Below, piece by piece: positions 43,226 to 52,262 of a stretch of 64,000 bases of DNA (within the stretch, counting starts at the first letter, position 1; each line of letters starts with the position of its first letter). Under the pieces are notes generated by a model that saw nothing but the letters and a program-made list of their open reading frames with translations, ran no database searches and was not told the origin of the DNA. Both the position numbers and the translations under genes were made by a program. This DNA is from Pseudomonas lactis (GTDB lineage: Bacteria > Pseudomonadota > Gammaproteobacteria > Pseudomonadales > Pseudomonadaceae). Location: the NCBI RefSeq assembly GCF_001439845.1, contig NZ_JYLO01000016.1, positions 1 through 64,000 of the forward strand, in the 5' to 3' direction.

Positions 43226-44154
43226 ACCGCCACCTTCGCCAGATTTTTCTCCACCAGGGACACGAACAACTCCTCAAGGCGATTGGTTTTATTACGCAGG
43301 CTCAGCACTTCGATGTTCTGAGTCGCCAACTGGGTGAACAACGCGGTGATGCCCATGGCTTTATCCACCTGCACCTCCAGGGTGTGGCTGTCCACCAGCC
43401 GGCTCGGGTAGCCGAGCAACTGCGGGGCCAGCGACAGATTGTTCTTCAGGTCGAGCAGGAAGGTTTCCACATGCAACTGGCCCAGCAGGTTGCGCATGCT
43501 GGTGTTCTCGACAATGGTGCCGTGGTCGATGATGCCGATGTTGCGGCACAACTGCTCAGCCTCTTCCAGGTAATGGGTGGTGAGGATGATGGTGATGCCC
43601 TTCTCGTTCAGTTCGGTGAGGAAGGTCCACATCGAGCGGCGCAGTTCGATGTCCACGCCGGCGGTGGGTTCGTCGAGGATCAACAGGCGCGGCTCGTGCA
43701 CTAGGGCGCGGGCGATCATCAGGCGGCGCTTCATGCCACCGGACAGCGAGCGCGAAGGCACGTCACGCTTGTCCCAAAGGCCCAGTTGGGTCAGGTACTG
43801 CTCGGCGCGTTCCTTGGCGACTTTCGCCGGAATGCCGTAGTAGCCAGCCTGGGTCACGACAATATCGAAGGTCTTTTCGAACTGGTTGAAATTGAATTCC
43901 TGGGGCACCACGCCAATGGAGCGCTTGAGCGCCGCCGGCGATTTGTCCAGGTCATGCCCGAAGATATTCACCGTGCCGCTGGTCTTGTTGACCAGGGTGG
44001 AGAGAATGCCGATGGTGGTGGATTTGCCGGCACCGTTGGGGCCGAGCAAGGCGAAGAAGTCACCTTCGGCAACGTCCAGATCGATACCACTCAGGGCCTG
44101 GAAACCGTTGCCGTAGGTTTTGGTTAGCTGCCGGATGGACAGAGCGGAACTCAT
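43222..44154 (-). CDS. ABC exporter ATP-binding protein (YadG-like)
   Basis: The 310-aa ATPase has Walker A GPNGAGKST, signature LSGGMKRR, Walker B LLILDEPTAGVD and H-loop TTHYLEEA. A C-terminal extension of about 80 residues follows, as in drug/polysaccharide exporters of this class. The ATG at 44154 aligns with the family; a longer in-frame start at 44202 has no support. First gene of the operon. Confidence 0.88.
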   Translation of the reverse strand: MSSALSIRQLTKTYGNGFQALSGIDLDVAEGDFFALLGPNGAGKSTTIGILSTLVNKTSGTVNIFGHDLDKSPAALKRSIGVVPQEFNFNQFEKTFDIVVTQAGYYGIPAKVAKERAEQYLTQLGLWDKRDVPSRSLSGGMKRRLMIARALVHEPRLLILDEPTAGVDIELRRSMWTFLTELNEKGITIILTTHYLEEAEQLCRNIGIIDHGTIVENTSMRNLLGQLHVETFLLDLKNNLSLAPQLLGYPSRLVDSHTLEVQVDKAMGITALFTQLATQNIEVLSLRNKTNRLEELFVSLVEKNLAKVAV

Positions 44155-44289
44155 ATGGAAGTACGCACCAAAGAAGGGAATAGAAAGAATAGATGAAGGC
44201 ACACCCCAGGTAGTTCAACCTGCGATGCAGTGCGAGCATGGTGCGTGCCCATGCCGCACAAGTACAGTCACCCGTATTAATAGTGTGTA

Positions 44290-44907
44290 TTAAGTCAACG
44301 CGGTCATCACCGCCTTGCGGTAGGCCGGGCGCTGTTGCAAACGCTGGTACCAGGCCTCCAGATTCGGCATTACCGGGCGTTCGATGGGCATCTCGAACCA
44401 GGCGTAGATGAAGCAGCCCAAGGGAATATCGCCCATGCCGAACGCCTGACCGGACAGGTAGGGTTGCTCGGCGAGGGCTTGTTCGACGGTTTTGAGCGCG
44501 TCGATACAGGCTTGGCGCCCGGCATTGATGCTGTCCCAGTTTTGCTGGTCAGCCGGGGTGCGCACGATGCCCCAGAACACCGCTTTGAACGGATCGGCGA
44601 GCGTGGAAGTGGTCCAGTCCATCCACTTTTCGGCGTTGGCCCGGGCTTGCAAGTCGCTGGGGTAAAAGTCCGATGCCTGCTTGGCGCACAGGTAACGCAC
44701 GATGGTGTTGGATTCCCACAGCACAAAGTCGCCATCTTCGATCACCGGCACCCGGCCATTGGGGTTCATGGCCCGGTATTGCGGGGTATCGACCACACCA
44801 AAAGCCCCGCCCGCATCAATTGCTTCATAGTCCAGGCCGAGTTCCTCGGCGCACCACAGTGCTTTCCTGACGTTTGATGAATTTTTACGACCCCAGATCT
44901 TCAGCAT
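44290..44907 (-). CDS. Glutathione S-transferase
   Basis: The 205-aa protein has the N-terminal thioredoxin-like domain with GRKNSSNVRKALW, where a Ser near residue 10-11 is the likely catalytic residue, and NGRVPVIEDG with the cis-proline and WESNTIVRYL for glutathione binding. The helical C-terminal domain is complete. The type is bacterial theta/beta-like. Its position between ABC exporter and transglutaminase genes matches P. aeruginosa PA2813. Confidence 0.9.
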   Translation of the reverse strand: MLKIWGRKNSSNVRKALWCAEELGLDYEAIDAGGAFGVVDTPQYRAMNPNGRVPVIEDGDFVLWESNTIVRYLCAKQASDFYPSDLQARANAEKWMDWTTSTLADPFKAVFWGIVRTPADQQNWDSINAGRQACIDALKTVEQALAEQPYLSGQAFGMGDIPLGCFIYAWFEMPIERPVMPNLEAWYQRLQQRPAYRKAVMTALT

Positions 44908-44963
44908 GACCGCGCCTTATCGTTGATGAACATGGCTTGATGAAGGCAGCAGCATACGCCGGT

Positions 44964-45623
44964 TCAGCCGCGGCTTAAATCGCCCTGCATATCACCGAGC
45001 AAGGTGGGCGCATCGTCGCCAAACAAGTGCGGGTAACACTGGCGGATATGCGCGAAGAAAAATGCTTCGGGCACGTCAGCAAACTGCCCATGGTCCACCA
45101 CGTACTCCATCGAACGCTGGCCCTGGCGATTGAACGCGTGGAACACGCTGTCGTGCAGCCCATCGAATTCCAGCGGCGGCACGTCGAACACTTCGCACAG
45201 TTGCTGATTGAACGCCGGAGTGGCCTTGACCCAGCGGCCGTTCAGGTAAAGCTCGGTATAACCGTGCATGGCGAACACGTCACTTTTGAGCAGGGCGAGC
45301 AGCCGCGGTGTGGACAGGTGGTTGCGTACGTCCGCCAAACCAATGCGCGCAGGGATACCACAGTGACGTGCGCAAGCTGCCAGCAACGTGGCTTTGGGCA
45401 CACAGTAGCTTTCGCCAGCCGCCAGGGCGAAGCTGGCGTTCAAGGTGTTAGGGTCACGGCTGAAGGTATAGGGGTTGTAGCGAATGGCCTCACGCACCGC
45501 GTAGTAAAGACTGACTGCCTGGTCACTTAAATCCGGGCGGGTTCCGCGATGTTTCTCGGCGAACTCCACCACCACAGGGTGGTCACTATCGATGAAGCGG
45601 CTGGGACTCAAGTACGTATTCAT
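44964..45623 (-). CDS. Transglutaminase-like domain protein
   Basis: The 219-aa cytoplasmic protein has a transglutaminase/protease-like core: Cys in GESYCVPKATLLAACARHCG, and His in AMHGYTELYLNGRWVK. The acidic member of the triad usually follows in a D-P motif; here the site reads KATPAFN, so the third residue is unclear. Function unknown, perhaps a peptidase or amidase. GGAGATC precedes the ATG at 45623. Confidence 0.8.
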   Translation of the reverse strand: MNTYLSPSRFIDSDHPVVVEFAEKHRGTRPDLSDQAVSLYYAVREAIRYNPYTFSRDPNTLNASFALAAGESYCVPKATLLAACARHCGIPARIGLADVRNHLSTPRLLALLKSDVFAMHGYTELYLNGRWVKATPAFNQQLCEVFDVPPLEFDGLHDSVFHAFNRQGQRSMEYVVDHGQFADVPEAFFFAHIRQCYPHLFGDDAPTLLGDMQGDLSRG

Positions 45624-45813
45624 GAGCTTGATCTCCGAGGGGAGCCTGGAGTTTAACCACCAGGCCTGCCCGAGAGATAACGACGATTCGGCCAAATGCC
45701 GGCGCCGGCTGATGGGTTGCCCAGTACACCTTGTTACACCCTGATCACCCGGCTTGTTCGGATGCCGACTAAGCTCCCTGGTGGTTTCGCCCCTGGTTCA
45801 CGGAGGATTGAAT

Positions 45814-48261
45814 ATGCTGTTGTTGTGGATACTGGTGCTGGTGGTCGGCATTGCCTACCTGGCACACCGCCGTACTGCCCCCCTGCCCGCCCTGGGCGTG
45901 GTCGCCGTCTACCTGCTGGCGATGGGCGCCTGGAGCCACGCACCGGGTTGGCTGCTGCTGATCTTCTGGGTGCTCCTGGCCGTGGTGGCCGCGCCCTTGT
46001 TGCTGCCTGACCTGCGCCGCCAATACTTCACCAAGCCGCTGTTCAGCTGGTTCCAGAAAGTGCTGCCGCCGATGTCCGAGACCGAGCGCGATGCGATCGA
46101 TGCCGGTACCGTGTGGTGGGACGGCGAACTGTTCAGTGGCCGCCCCGACTGGGACAAATTGTTGGCCTACCCCAAGGCGCAATTGACCGAGGAAGAGCAG
46201 GCATTCATCGACGGCCCCACCGAAGAACTCTGCGCTATGGTCAGCGACTGGGAAATCGGCCAGGCCATGGACCTGCCGCCGCAAGCCTGGGAACACATCA
46301 AGACCCATGGTTTCTTCGCCCTGATCATTCCCAAGGAGTACGGCGGCAAAGGCTTCTCCGCCTATGCCCACTCCCAGGTTGCCATGAAGCTCGCGACCCG
46401 CAGCGGTGACCTGGCCTCCACCGTGATGGTTCCCAACTCCCTGGGCCCCGCCGAACTGCTGCTGCACTACGGCACCGAGGAACAACGCAACCACTACCTG
46501 CCGCGCCTGGCCCGTGGCGACGACATCCCGTGCTTCGCCCTCACCGGCCCGCTGGCCGGCTCCGATGCGGGCGCCATGCCCGACACCGGCGTGATCTGCA
46601 AAGGCGAATGGGAAGGCAAGGAAACCCTCGGCCTGCGCCTGAACTGGGAAAAGCGCTACATCACCCTAGGCCCGGTCGCGACCTTGCTCGGCCTGGCCTT
46701 CAAGGCCCATGACCCGGACCACCTGCTGGGCGAAGAAGAAGACCTGGGCATCAGCCTCGCGTTGATTCCTACCGACACCCCTGGCGTGGAAATCGGCCGT
46801 CGGCACCTGCCGCTCGGCGCCGCCTTCATGAACGGCCCCAACTCAGGCAAGGATGTGTTCATCCCGCTGGAGTACCTGATCGGTGGCCAGGAAATGCTCG
46901 GCAAGGGCTGGATGATGCTGATGAACTGCCTGTCGGTCGGCCGTTCGATCTCGCTGCCCGCCGTCGGCACCGGCGCCGCCAAGTTCACCAGCCTGGTGAC
47001 CGGGCAATATGCCCAGGTGCGCGAACAGTTCAACGTACCGCTGTCGGCCTTCGAAGGCATTCAGGAAGCCCTGGCGCGCATCGGTGGCAACGCCTGGCTG
47101 ATGGACAGCGCGCGCATGCTCACCGCCAACGCCGTGGACCTGGGCGAGAAGCCGTCGGTGCTGTCGGCGATCCTCAAGTACCACCTGACCGAGCGCGGCC
47201 GCGAGTGCATCAGCCACGCCATGGATGTGCACGGCGGCAAAGGCATCATCATGGGGCCCAACAACTACCTGGGCCGCAACTGGCAGGGCGCACCGATCTT
47301 CATCACCGTGGAAGGCGCCAATATCCTTTCGCGTAACCTGATGATCTTCGGCCAGGGCGCGATTCGTTGCCATCCCTTCGTGCTCAAGGAAATGGCCCTG
47401 GCCGGTCGCGAAGACCATGACCAGGCGTTGAAGGAATTCGATGGCCTGCTGATGCAACACATCGGCTTTGCCGTGAGCAATGCCGCCAGCACCCTGGTGC
47501 TGAACCTGGGCTTGGGGCACTTCGAAAAAGCCCCGGGCAACCGGTTGAGCCAGGGCTACTTCCGTGCCCTGAACCGCCAGGCGGCTGCGTTTGCCCTGCT
47601 GGCGGACCTGAGCATGATGTTGCTGGGTGGCGAGCTCAAGCGCCGCGAACGCCTGTCCGCTCGCCTGGGTGATGTGCTGAGCCACATGTACCTGGCCTCG
47701 GCGGCGCTCAAGCGTTACCACGACCTGGACTCGCCGGACCACCTGGAGCCGCTGTTTGCCTGGGCCATGGAAGAAAGCCTGGGTGAATCGGAACGCGCAC
47801 TGGATGAGCTGCTGAGCAACTTCCCGAACAAGGTGCTGGGCTGTCTGTTGCGGGTGATCGTGTTCCCATTCGGGCGTCGTCATACCGGGCCATCCGACGC
47901 TCTGGATGCCGAAGTGGCAGCCGTGATCGGCCGCGCCAAAGGCGACCCGACCCTGGAAGAGTTGCTGGCCGGCTGTTATCGCCCGCAATCGGCAGAAGAT
48001 CCCGTGGGCGCCCTGCAACATGCCTACGACCTGCTCGGTGCCAGCCACCCCTTGCAGAAAAAACTCCACAGCGCGCTCAAAAGCGGCCAGGTCAAGCCGG
48101 TGGCCGGCGAGCACGCCATCGACGCGGCCTTGCAGGCCGGCGTGCTGCAACCGGCCGAGGCGCAAACCCTGCGCGATGCCGAGGCGGCGCGACGCAAGGT
48201 GATCGACGTGGATGATTTCAGCAAGGAAGAGCTGATGCAGGCAGAGGGTAAAGTCCGCTGA
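45814..48261 (+). CDS. fadE: Acyl-CoA dehydrogenase FadE-like
   Basis: The 815-aa membrane-bound flavoenzyme has two TM helices at the N-terminus (MLLLWILVLVVGIAYL and GWLLLIFWVLLAVV), a central acyl-CoA dehydrogenase fold with CFALTGPLAGSDAG for FAD and substrate, and a long C-terminal DUF1974 extension. Length and architecture match E. coli FadE (814 aa), which catalyses the first step of fatty-acid beta-oxidation. The catalytic Glu lies in the FITVEGANILSRNLMIFGQG region. GGAGG precedes the ATG. Confidence 0.92.
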   Translation: MLLLWILVLVVGIAYLAHRRTAPLPALGVVAVYLLAMGAWSHAPGWLLLIFWVLLAVVAAPLLLPDLRRQYFTKPLFSWFQKVLPPMSETERDAIDAGTVWWDGELFSGRPDWDKLLAYPKAQLTEEEQAFIDGPTEELCAMVSDWEIGQAMDLPPQAWEHIKTHGFFALIIPKEYGGKGFSAYAHSQVAMKLATRSGDLASTVMVPNSLGPAELLLHYGTEEQRNHYLPRLARGDDIPCFALTGPLAGSDAGAMPDTGVICKGEWEGKETLGLRLNWEKRYITLGPVATLLGLAFKAHDPDHLLGEEEDLGISLALIPTDTPGVEIGRRHLPLGAAFMNGPNSGKDVFIPLEYLIGGQEMLGKGWMMLMNCLSVGRSISLPAVGTGAAKFTSLVTGQYAQVREQFNVPLSAFEGIQEALARIGGNAWLMDSARMLTANAVDLGEKPSVLSAILKYHLTERGRECISHAMDVHGGKGIIMGPNNYLGRNWQGAPIFITVEGANILSRNLMIFGQGAIRCHPFVLKEMALAGREDHDQALKEFDGLLMQHIGFAVSNAASTLVLNLGLGHFEKAPGNRLSQGYFRALNRQAAAFALLADLSMMLLGGELKRRERLSARLGDVLSHMYLASAALKRYHDLDSPDHLEPLFAWAMEESLGESERALDELLSNFPNKVLGCLLRVIVFPFGRRHTGPSDALDAEVAAVIGRAKGDPTLEELLAGCYRPQSAEDPVGALQHAYDLLGASHPLQKKLHSALKSGQVKPVAGEHAIDAALQAGVLQPAEAQTLRDAEAARRKVIDVDDFSKEELMQAEGKVR

Positions 48262-48276
48262 GTCGAGCGGTCATAT

Positions 48277-48317
48277 AAAAACGGGCGCGAGAGGCTTATA
48301 CTCTCGCGCCCGTTTTT
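48277..48317 (+). terminator. Terminator after fadE
   Basis: AAAAACGGGCGCGAGAG and CTCTCGCGCCCGTTTTT form a 17-bp stem around GCTTATA, with a T-tract. It lies 20 bp before the start of the next gene. Confidence 0.92.
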
Positions 48318-48336
48318 GCTTTAGAGGCCTTATCTC

Positions 48337-48744
48337 GTGTCCAACGTCGTTGCCGATCATCTCGTCTTGCTCGACCACTTGCGCAGCATCCTGGTTGCCG
48401 TCGGCGAAGCCGAACAGGTACCCGAGGAAAGCCACTCGCTGTTCCTGGAGCGTTTCGACGAACTGCGCGCCCTGTTGCCAATCGACCCGATCGAAAGCCA
48501 GTACCTGGGCCAGGACCTGATGAGCCAGGTCATCCTGCGCTACCCGCAAATCGCCCACCTGGTGCCCCGCGACCTGCTGTGGTTCTTTGGCGGCGACTGC
48601 CTGCACTTCATGCCCGACGAAGAACTGGACCTGTACCAGGCCCTGGAAGAACGTCGCTATGAAGCCGAACAGAACGACGAACCGTTCGACTGGAACCAGG
48701 AAAAACAACTGCTGGCGATGCCTCAGGACCAGAGCAAACACTGA
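48337..48744 (+). CDS. PA2817-family conserved hypothetical protein
   Basis: The 135-aa acidic protein is conserved in Pseudomonas next to fadE (P. aeruginosa PA2817, from memory). It begins with GTG with GAGG at a suitable distance, and carries DLLWFFGGDCLHFMPDEEL in the middle. No catalytic motif is seen. The fadE terminator just upstream means it probably has its own promoter or relies on read-through. Confidence 0.72.
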   Translation: MSNVVADHLVLLDHLRSILVAVGEAEQVPEESHSLFLERFDELRALLPIDPIESQYLGQDLMSQVILRYPQIAHLVPRDLLWFFGGDCLHFMPDEELDLYQALEERRYEAEQNDEPFDWNQEKQLLAMPQDQSKH

Positions 48745-48751
48745 CAACTAT

Positions 48752-48873
48752 GCTCGTTCCCACGCTCTGCGTGGGAACCTATCCTGTGGCGCTCTGCGTC
48801 ACCCGCGCACAGGCATAAAGGCAGGACGCGGAGCGTCCAAGGTGGCATTCCCACGCAGAGCGTGGGAACGAGC
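48752..48873. repeat. Paired inverted repeat (GCTCGTTCCCACGC type)
   Basis: Perfect 25-bp inverted arms start with GCTCGTTCCCACGCTCTGCG at the left and end with CGCAGAGCGTGGGAACGAGC at the right; each arm is itself a palindromic REP. This family is different from the GGGAGCTGGC REPs elsewhere in the window. Confidence 0.85.
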
Positions 48874-48883
48874 AACCGCGTTC

Positions 48884-49816
48884 CTACCGTCGGCGCAGCG
48901 TGGGCTCCCTGGCCATGCACTCCACCAGATAATCGATAAACACCCGCAACTTCGGCGGCAGGTACCGTGTGGGCGAATGCAGCAACCACGCCTCGCCATG
49001 GTACGAGGCAATAAAATCCCACCCCGGCAACACCTGCACCAACTCCCCCGCTTCCAACGCATGCCGCGCGGTGAAATACGGCAAGCTGGCAATCCCGACA
49101 TGCTGCAAGGCCGCCTCCAGCCGCACCCCGGTGTGGTTCGCCGCATACCGGCCGCGTACGCCGACCGTTACCGCCTTGCCAGCCTGGCGAAACTTCCAGC
49201 GTGAATCTCCCGGTGTCTCTCCCAGATAGATGCAACTGTGCCCGAGCAGATCATGGGGATGGCTCGGTGTACCGTGCTCGGCCAGGTACTGCGGCGTCGC
49301 GCACAGCAAATGTTCGATGGGCAACAGCTGGCGCCCGACCAAGCCTGGCGGCGGGCTATCGGTGATGCGGATGCTCAAGTCGACGTTGTCGTCGATCAAG
49401 TCCACATGCCGATCTTCCAAAATCAATTGCACATCAACCTTGGGGTAGCGCCGCAAGAATTCCGGCATGTGCGGGTGCACCACGAATCGCCCCACCGCCT
49501 TGGGCACACTGACCCGCACCAGGCCCTCGGCTTCATGGGTAAATTGCCCACTGACTTCCATAACGGAGCGCGCGGCATTGACCATCTCCTGGCAACGCTT
49601 GAACACCTCCTCGCCGCCCTCGCTCAGGCGCAGCTTGCGCGTGGTGCGTTGCAGCAGGCGTGTGGCCAGGGCTTTTTCCAGGCGCGAGATGCTGCGGCTC
49701 ACCGCCGAAGGTGAAACGCTGAGTTGCCGCGCCGCTTCGGAGAAGCTGCCGGTTTCCACGACCTTGACGAAAATCGCCATTTCACCCAACAACGGCAAAG
49801 GAAGATTGATGCTCAT
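48884..49816 (-). CDS. LysR-family transcriptional regulator
   Basis: The 310-aa protein has the N-terminal LysR helix-turn-helix (GSFSEAARQLSVSPSAVSRS) and a periplasmic-binding-like effector domain. It is divergent from alaX. A symmetrical site TGATAAT-7-ATTATCA lies in the shared promoter. Subfamily features (VDLSIRITDSPPPGLVGRQL) are those of the LysR group often next to oxidoreductase genes. The ATG at 49816 aligns with the family; the one at 49831 has no ribosome-binding site. Confidence 0.88.
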   Translation of the reverse strand: MSINLPLPLLGEMAIFVKVVETGSFSEAARQLSVSPSAVSRSISRLEKALATRLLQRTTRKLRLSEGGEEVFKRCQEMVNAARSVMEVSGQFTHEAEGLVRVSVPKAVGRFVVHPHMPEFLRRYPKVDVQLILEDRHVDLIDDNVDLSIRITDSPPPGLVGRQLLPIEHLLCATPQYLAEHGTPSHPHDLLGHSCIYLGETPGDSRWKFRQAGKAVTVGVRGRYAANHTGVRLEAALQHVGIASLPYFTARHALEAGELVQVLPGWDFIASYHGEAWLLHSPTRYLPPKLRVFIDYLVECMAREPTLRRR

Positions 49817-49831
49817 GACGCACAGGTCCAT

Positions 49832-49852
49832 TGATAATTGAGCGGATTATCA
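49832..49852. promoter_or_regulatory. Candidate LysR operator
   Basis: TGATAAT and ATTATCA are perfect 7-bp inverted repeats separated by TGAGCGG, just upstream of the LysR gene and 53 bp from alaX. The form suits the T-N11-A class of LysR sites. Confidence 0.5.
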
Positions 49853-49905
49853 CTCATCTGCGCACTATTTATACTGCCCACAGAACCCTGATGCGGATGT
49901 AGATA

Positions 49906-50550
49906 ATGACCGAGCGCCTGTTTTTTACCCACGACCACCTGACGGCCGAGTTGGAAGTGCTCAGTTGCACCCCGTACGAAGAGCAATTCGCCGTGATTGT
50001 GCAATCGACGATTTTCCATCCCCAAGGCGGTGGCCAGCCGTTCGACACCGGATGGCTCGGCGACACCCAGGTGCTGCGAGTCATGCAGCAAGCCGAACAG
50101 GTGGTGCACTACGTCGACCGCCCCCTGGAACCAGGACCCGCCATTGCGCGAGTCGACGCACAGCGGCGGGCCTTGCACACCCGGCTGCATTCGGCGGGGC
50201 ACTTGATTGGCAATGCTGGCGAACGCCTCGGCTGGATGCCGATCAAGGCGCATCATTGGCCGGGCGAAGGCAAGATCACCTTTATCCGTGGCCAGGCCGC
50301 GCAAGACATGGATGCGCAGACGCTCCAGCAGTGGCTCAACACATGGATCGCCGCCGACTATCCCCGCCACATGACACTGGAAGACGGCACCCGCGAAGTC
50401 GGCTTCGGCGAATTACCCGCTTACGCCTGTGGCGGCACGCATGTTCAAACGTTGAGCGAACTGGGCCAGGTAACGATCTTGGCGTTGTCGGAGAAAAAAG
50501 GCGCGCTCTCGGTGCGCTATGAAATCAATGTGGGAGGAGGCTTGCCTTAA
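49906..50550 (+). CDS. alaX: Alanyl-tRNA editing protein AlaX
   Basis: The 214-aa protein is a free-standing editing domain that hydrolyses mischarged Ser- or Gly-tRNA(Ala). Zinc ligands are HSAGH (His95, His99) and CGGTH (Cys175, His179); the GGGQPFDTG motif near residue 41 is also typical. Translation ends NVGGGLP, encoded by TGTGGGAGGAGGCTTGCC, which is a REP-like sequence. The gene therefore seems to have acquired its last codons from a REP. Divergent from a LysR gene. Confidence 0.9.
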   Translation: MTERLFFTHDHLTAELEVLSCTPYEEQFAVIVQSTIFHPQGGGQPFDTGWLGDTQVLRVMQQAEQVVHYVDRPLEPGPAIARVDAQRRALHTRLHSAGHLIGNAGERLGWMPIKAHHWPGEGKITFIRGQAAQDMDAQTLQQWLNTWIAADYPRHMTLEDGTREVGFGELPAYACGGTHVQTLSELGQVTILALSEKKGALSVRYEINVGGGLP

Positions 50551-50575
50551 TGCCATTCAGTTAAGCTCAGTTCCC

Positions 50576-50664
50576 TGTGGGAGCTGGCTTGCCTGCGAAA
50601 GCGTTAGTGCAGTAGCAGATGCAGTGACTGACACACCGCTATCGGGGGCAAGCCCCCTCCCACA
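50576..50664. repeat. REPIN after alaX
   Basis: Left arm TGTGGGAGCTGGCTTGCCTG; right arm ends GCAAGCCCCCTCCCACA, a different REP subtype. The two halves are only partly complementary, so this is a hybrid or diverged REPIN. Confidence 0.75.
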
Positions 50665-50687
50665 TTGGATCGCCCCAGAGAAACAGG

Positions 50688-52262
50688 CTACACGGCAATA
50701 GCCCCCGCCCTGCTCGGCTCAACCACGAACGACTTCAACGTCGACACCGTCGCCGCCGGGTCACGCGGGTCGCTGATCGCACGAAAATTCGTCTGCATGG
50801 TGCTGGCCGCCAACTCCACCGACACATAGCCACGCTGACGGCTGTCGAAGAACTTCACATGGGGGTTGAGCGGCATGATCTTCATGAACGCGTCATAGGG
50901 CGGGCCGTCGGAGGTGACCGACGAGCCGACAAACTCGGTGGCGACCACCGCCGAGTCTGGCCTGTCGGCGTCGGCATGCAGGTCGGTGGCCCAGAACGAA
51001 TGAATATCCCCACCCCAGAACACCGGGTTCTTCACCCGGTTACGCATGATCGACGCCAGCATCCGTGAGCGGTTCGCCATGTAGCCATCCCAACCATCGG
51101 TCCAGCGGCCAAGCTTATGGTTGGTCAAGTCACGCTGCATCAGCGGCGCCACCAGCAAATCCTGGGCGATGATATTCCACTGCGCCCTGGACTGGGCAAA
51201 CCCCTGGTCCAGCCAAGACTCTTGCTGCCAGCCGAGCAACGTGCGGCCAGGGTCACGCAGGTCGCTGCAAGGGGTGGTGACAATATGCCCTTGGTGGCTG
51301 CCATTGGCCGCGATGCACGGTTGCTCGGAACGGTACTGGCGACCGTCGAGCACATGGAAACGCGCAAGCCGGCCGTAATCCAGGCGCCGGTAGATGCGCA
51401 TATCCGAGCCCTTTGGCACGCTGCTGGCACGCAGGGGCATGTGTTCGTAAAACGCCTGGTACGCCGCGGCCCGTTGCTTGAGAAACTGCGCCACCGCCAC
51501 CTTCGGGTCCTGGGACCAGCGGTTGGCGTAGTCATTCTGTACTTCGTGGTCGTCCCAGGTCACGACGCTGGGGGCCGCGGCGTGAAGAGCCTGCAGGTCT
51601 GGATCAGTCTTGTACAGCGCGTAGCGGTTGCGGTAATCGCTCAGGCTTTGTGCGTTGCCACTGCCGTGAGAGCGAAACACCTTGCCCGACTCCGCCGCAT
51701 AGGAACTGTCGTAAATATAATCACCGAGAAAAAACACCAGGTCCGGCTGCTCGGCGGCAAGGTGTCGGTAGGCGCTGAAGTAACCGCGCTCCCAGTGCGA
51801 GCAGGACACGAACCCCAGCCGGGCCGTGGCCATCGCCTGCAGCGGCGGCATCGTGCGCGACTGCCCCACCGGGCTCTGTGCGCCGAGCCCTTCAAACTGG
51901 TACCAATACGGCCGATCCGCCGCCAGCCCCGCCACTTCGACATGCACGGCGTGAGCAAAACGCGGCGTCGCCAGTACTTCGCCCTGCTTCACAATGCGCG
52001 TCATCGCCGCATCGCTGGCCACCCGCCAACGCACCGGCACCGTGCGGCTCAAGCCGCCACGGCCATCCGCCGCATTGAACAACGGCGCCAGACGCGTCCA
52101 GATCACAAAGCCATCTGGCAGCGGGTCGCCGGACGCCACGCCAAGGGGGAACGGATAATCCACCCCGGCACTGCGCGCAAACGGGCTGAGAATAGAAAAC
52201 GCCGTAGCGACCGCCAGCCCGCCGAGGACCCGGCGCCGGCCGTGGTCGACTTCGCCGCTCAC
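50688..52262 (-). CDS. phoD: PhoD-family alkaline phosphatase/phosphodiesterase, Tat-exported
   Basis: The 524-aa protein starts with a twin-arginine signal (GRRRVLGGLAVATAF) and has an N-terminal beta domain followed by a calcineurin-like PhoD core: GLGSCSHW-like start (GFVSCSHWERG), FFLGDYIYD, WDDHEVQND and WGGDIHSFW, which carry the Fe/Ca ligands. PhoD enzymes hydrolyse phosphomono- and diesters outside the cytoplasm. It starts with GTG overlapping the GNAT stop by four bases, with GGGAG in front. A phosphate-starvation role is expected from the family, but no clear Pho box is seen upstream of the operon. Confidence 0.9.
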   Translation of the reverse strand: MSGEVDHGRRRVLGGLAVATAFSILSPFARSAGVDYPFPLGVASGDPLPDGFVIWTRLAPLFNAADGRGGLSRTVPVRWRVASDAAMTRIVKQGEVLATPRFAHAVHVEVAGLAADRPYWYQFEGLGAQSPVGQSRTMPPLQAMATARLGFVSCSHWERGYFSAYRHLAAEQPDLVFFLGDYIYDSSYAAESGKVFRSHGSGNAQSLSDYRNRYALYKTDPDLQALHAAAPSVVTWDDHEVQNDYANRWSQDPKVAVAQFLKQRAAAYQAFYEHMPLRASSVPKGSDMRIYRRLDYGRLARFHVLDGRQYRSEQPCIAANGSHQGHIVTTPCSDLRDPGRTLLGWQQESWLDQGFAQSRAQWNIIAQDLLVAPLMQRDLTNHKLGRWTDGWDGYMANRSRMLASIMRNRVKNPVFWGGDIHSFWATDLHADADRPDSAVVATEFVGSSVTSDGPPYDAFMKIMPLNPHVKFFDSRQRGYVSVELAASTMQTNFRAISDPRDPAATVSTLKSFVVEPSRAGAIAV

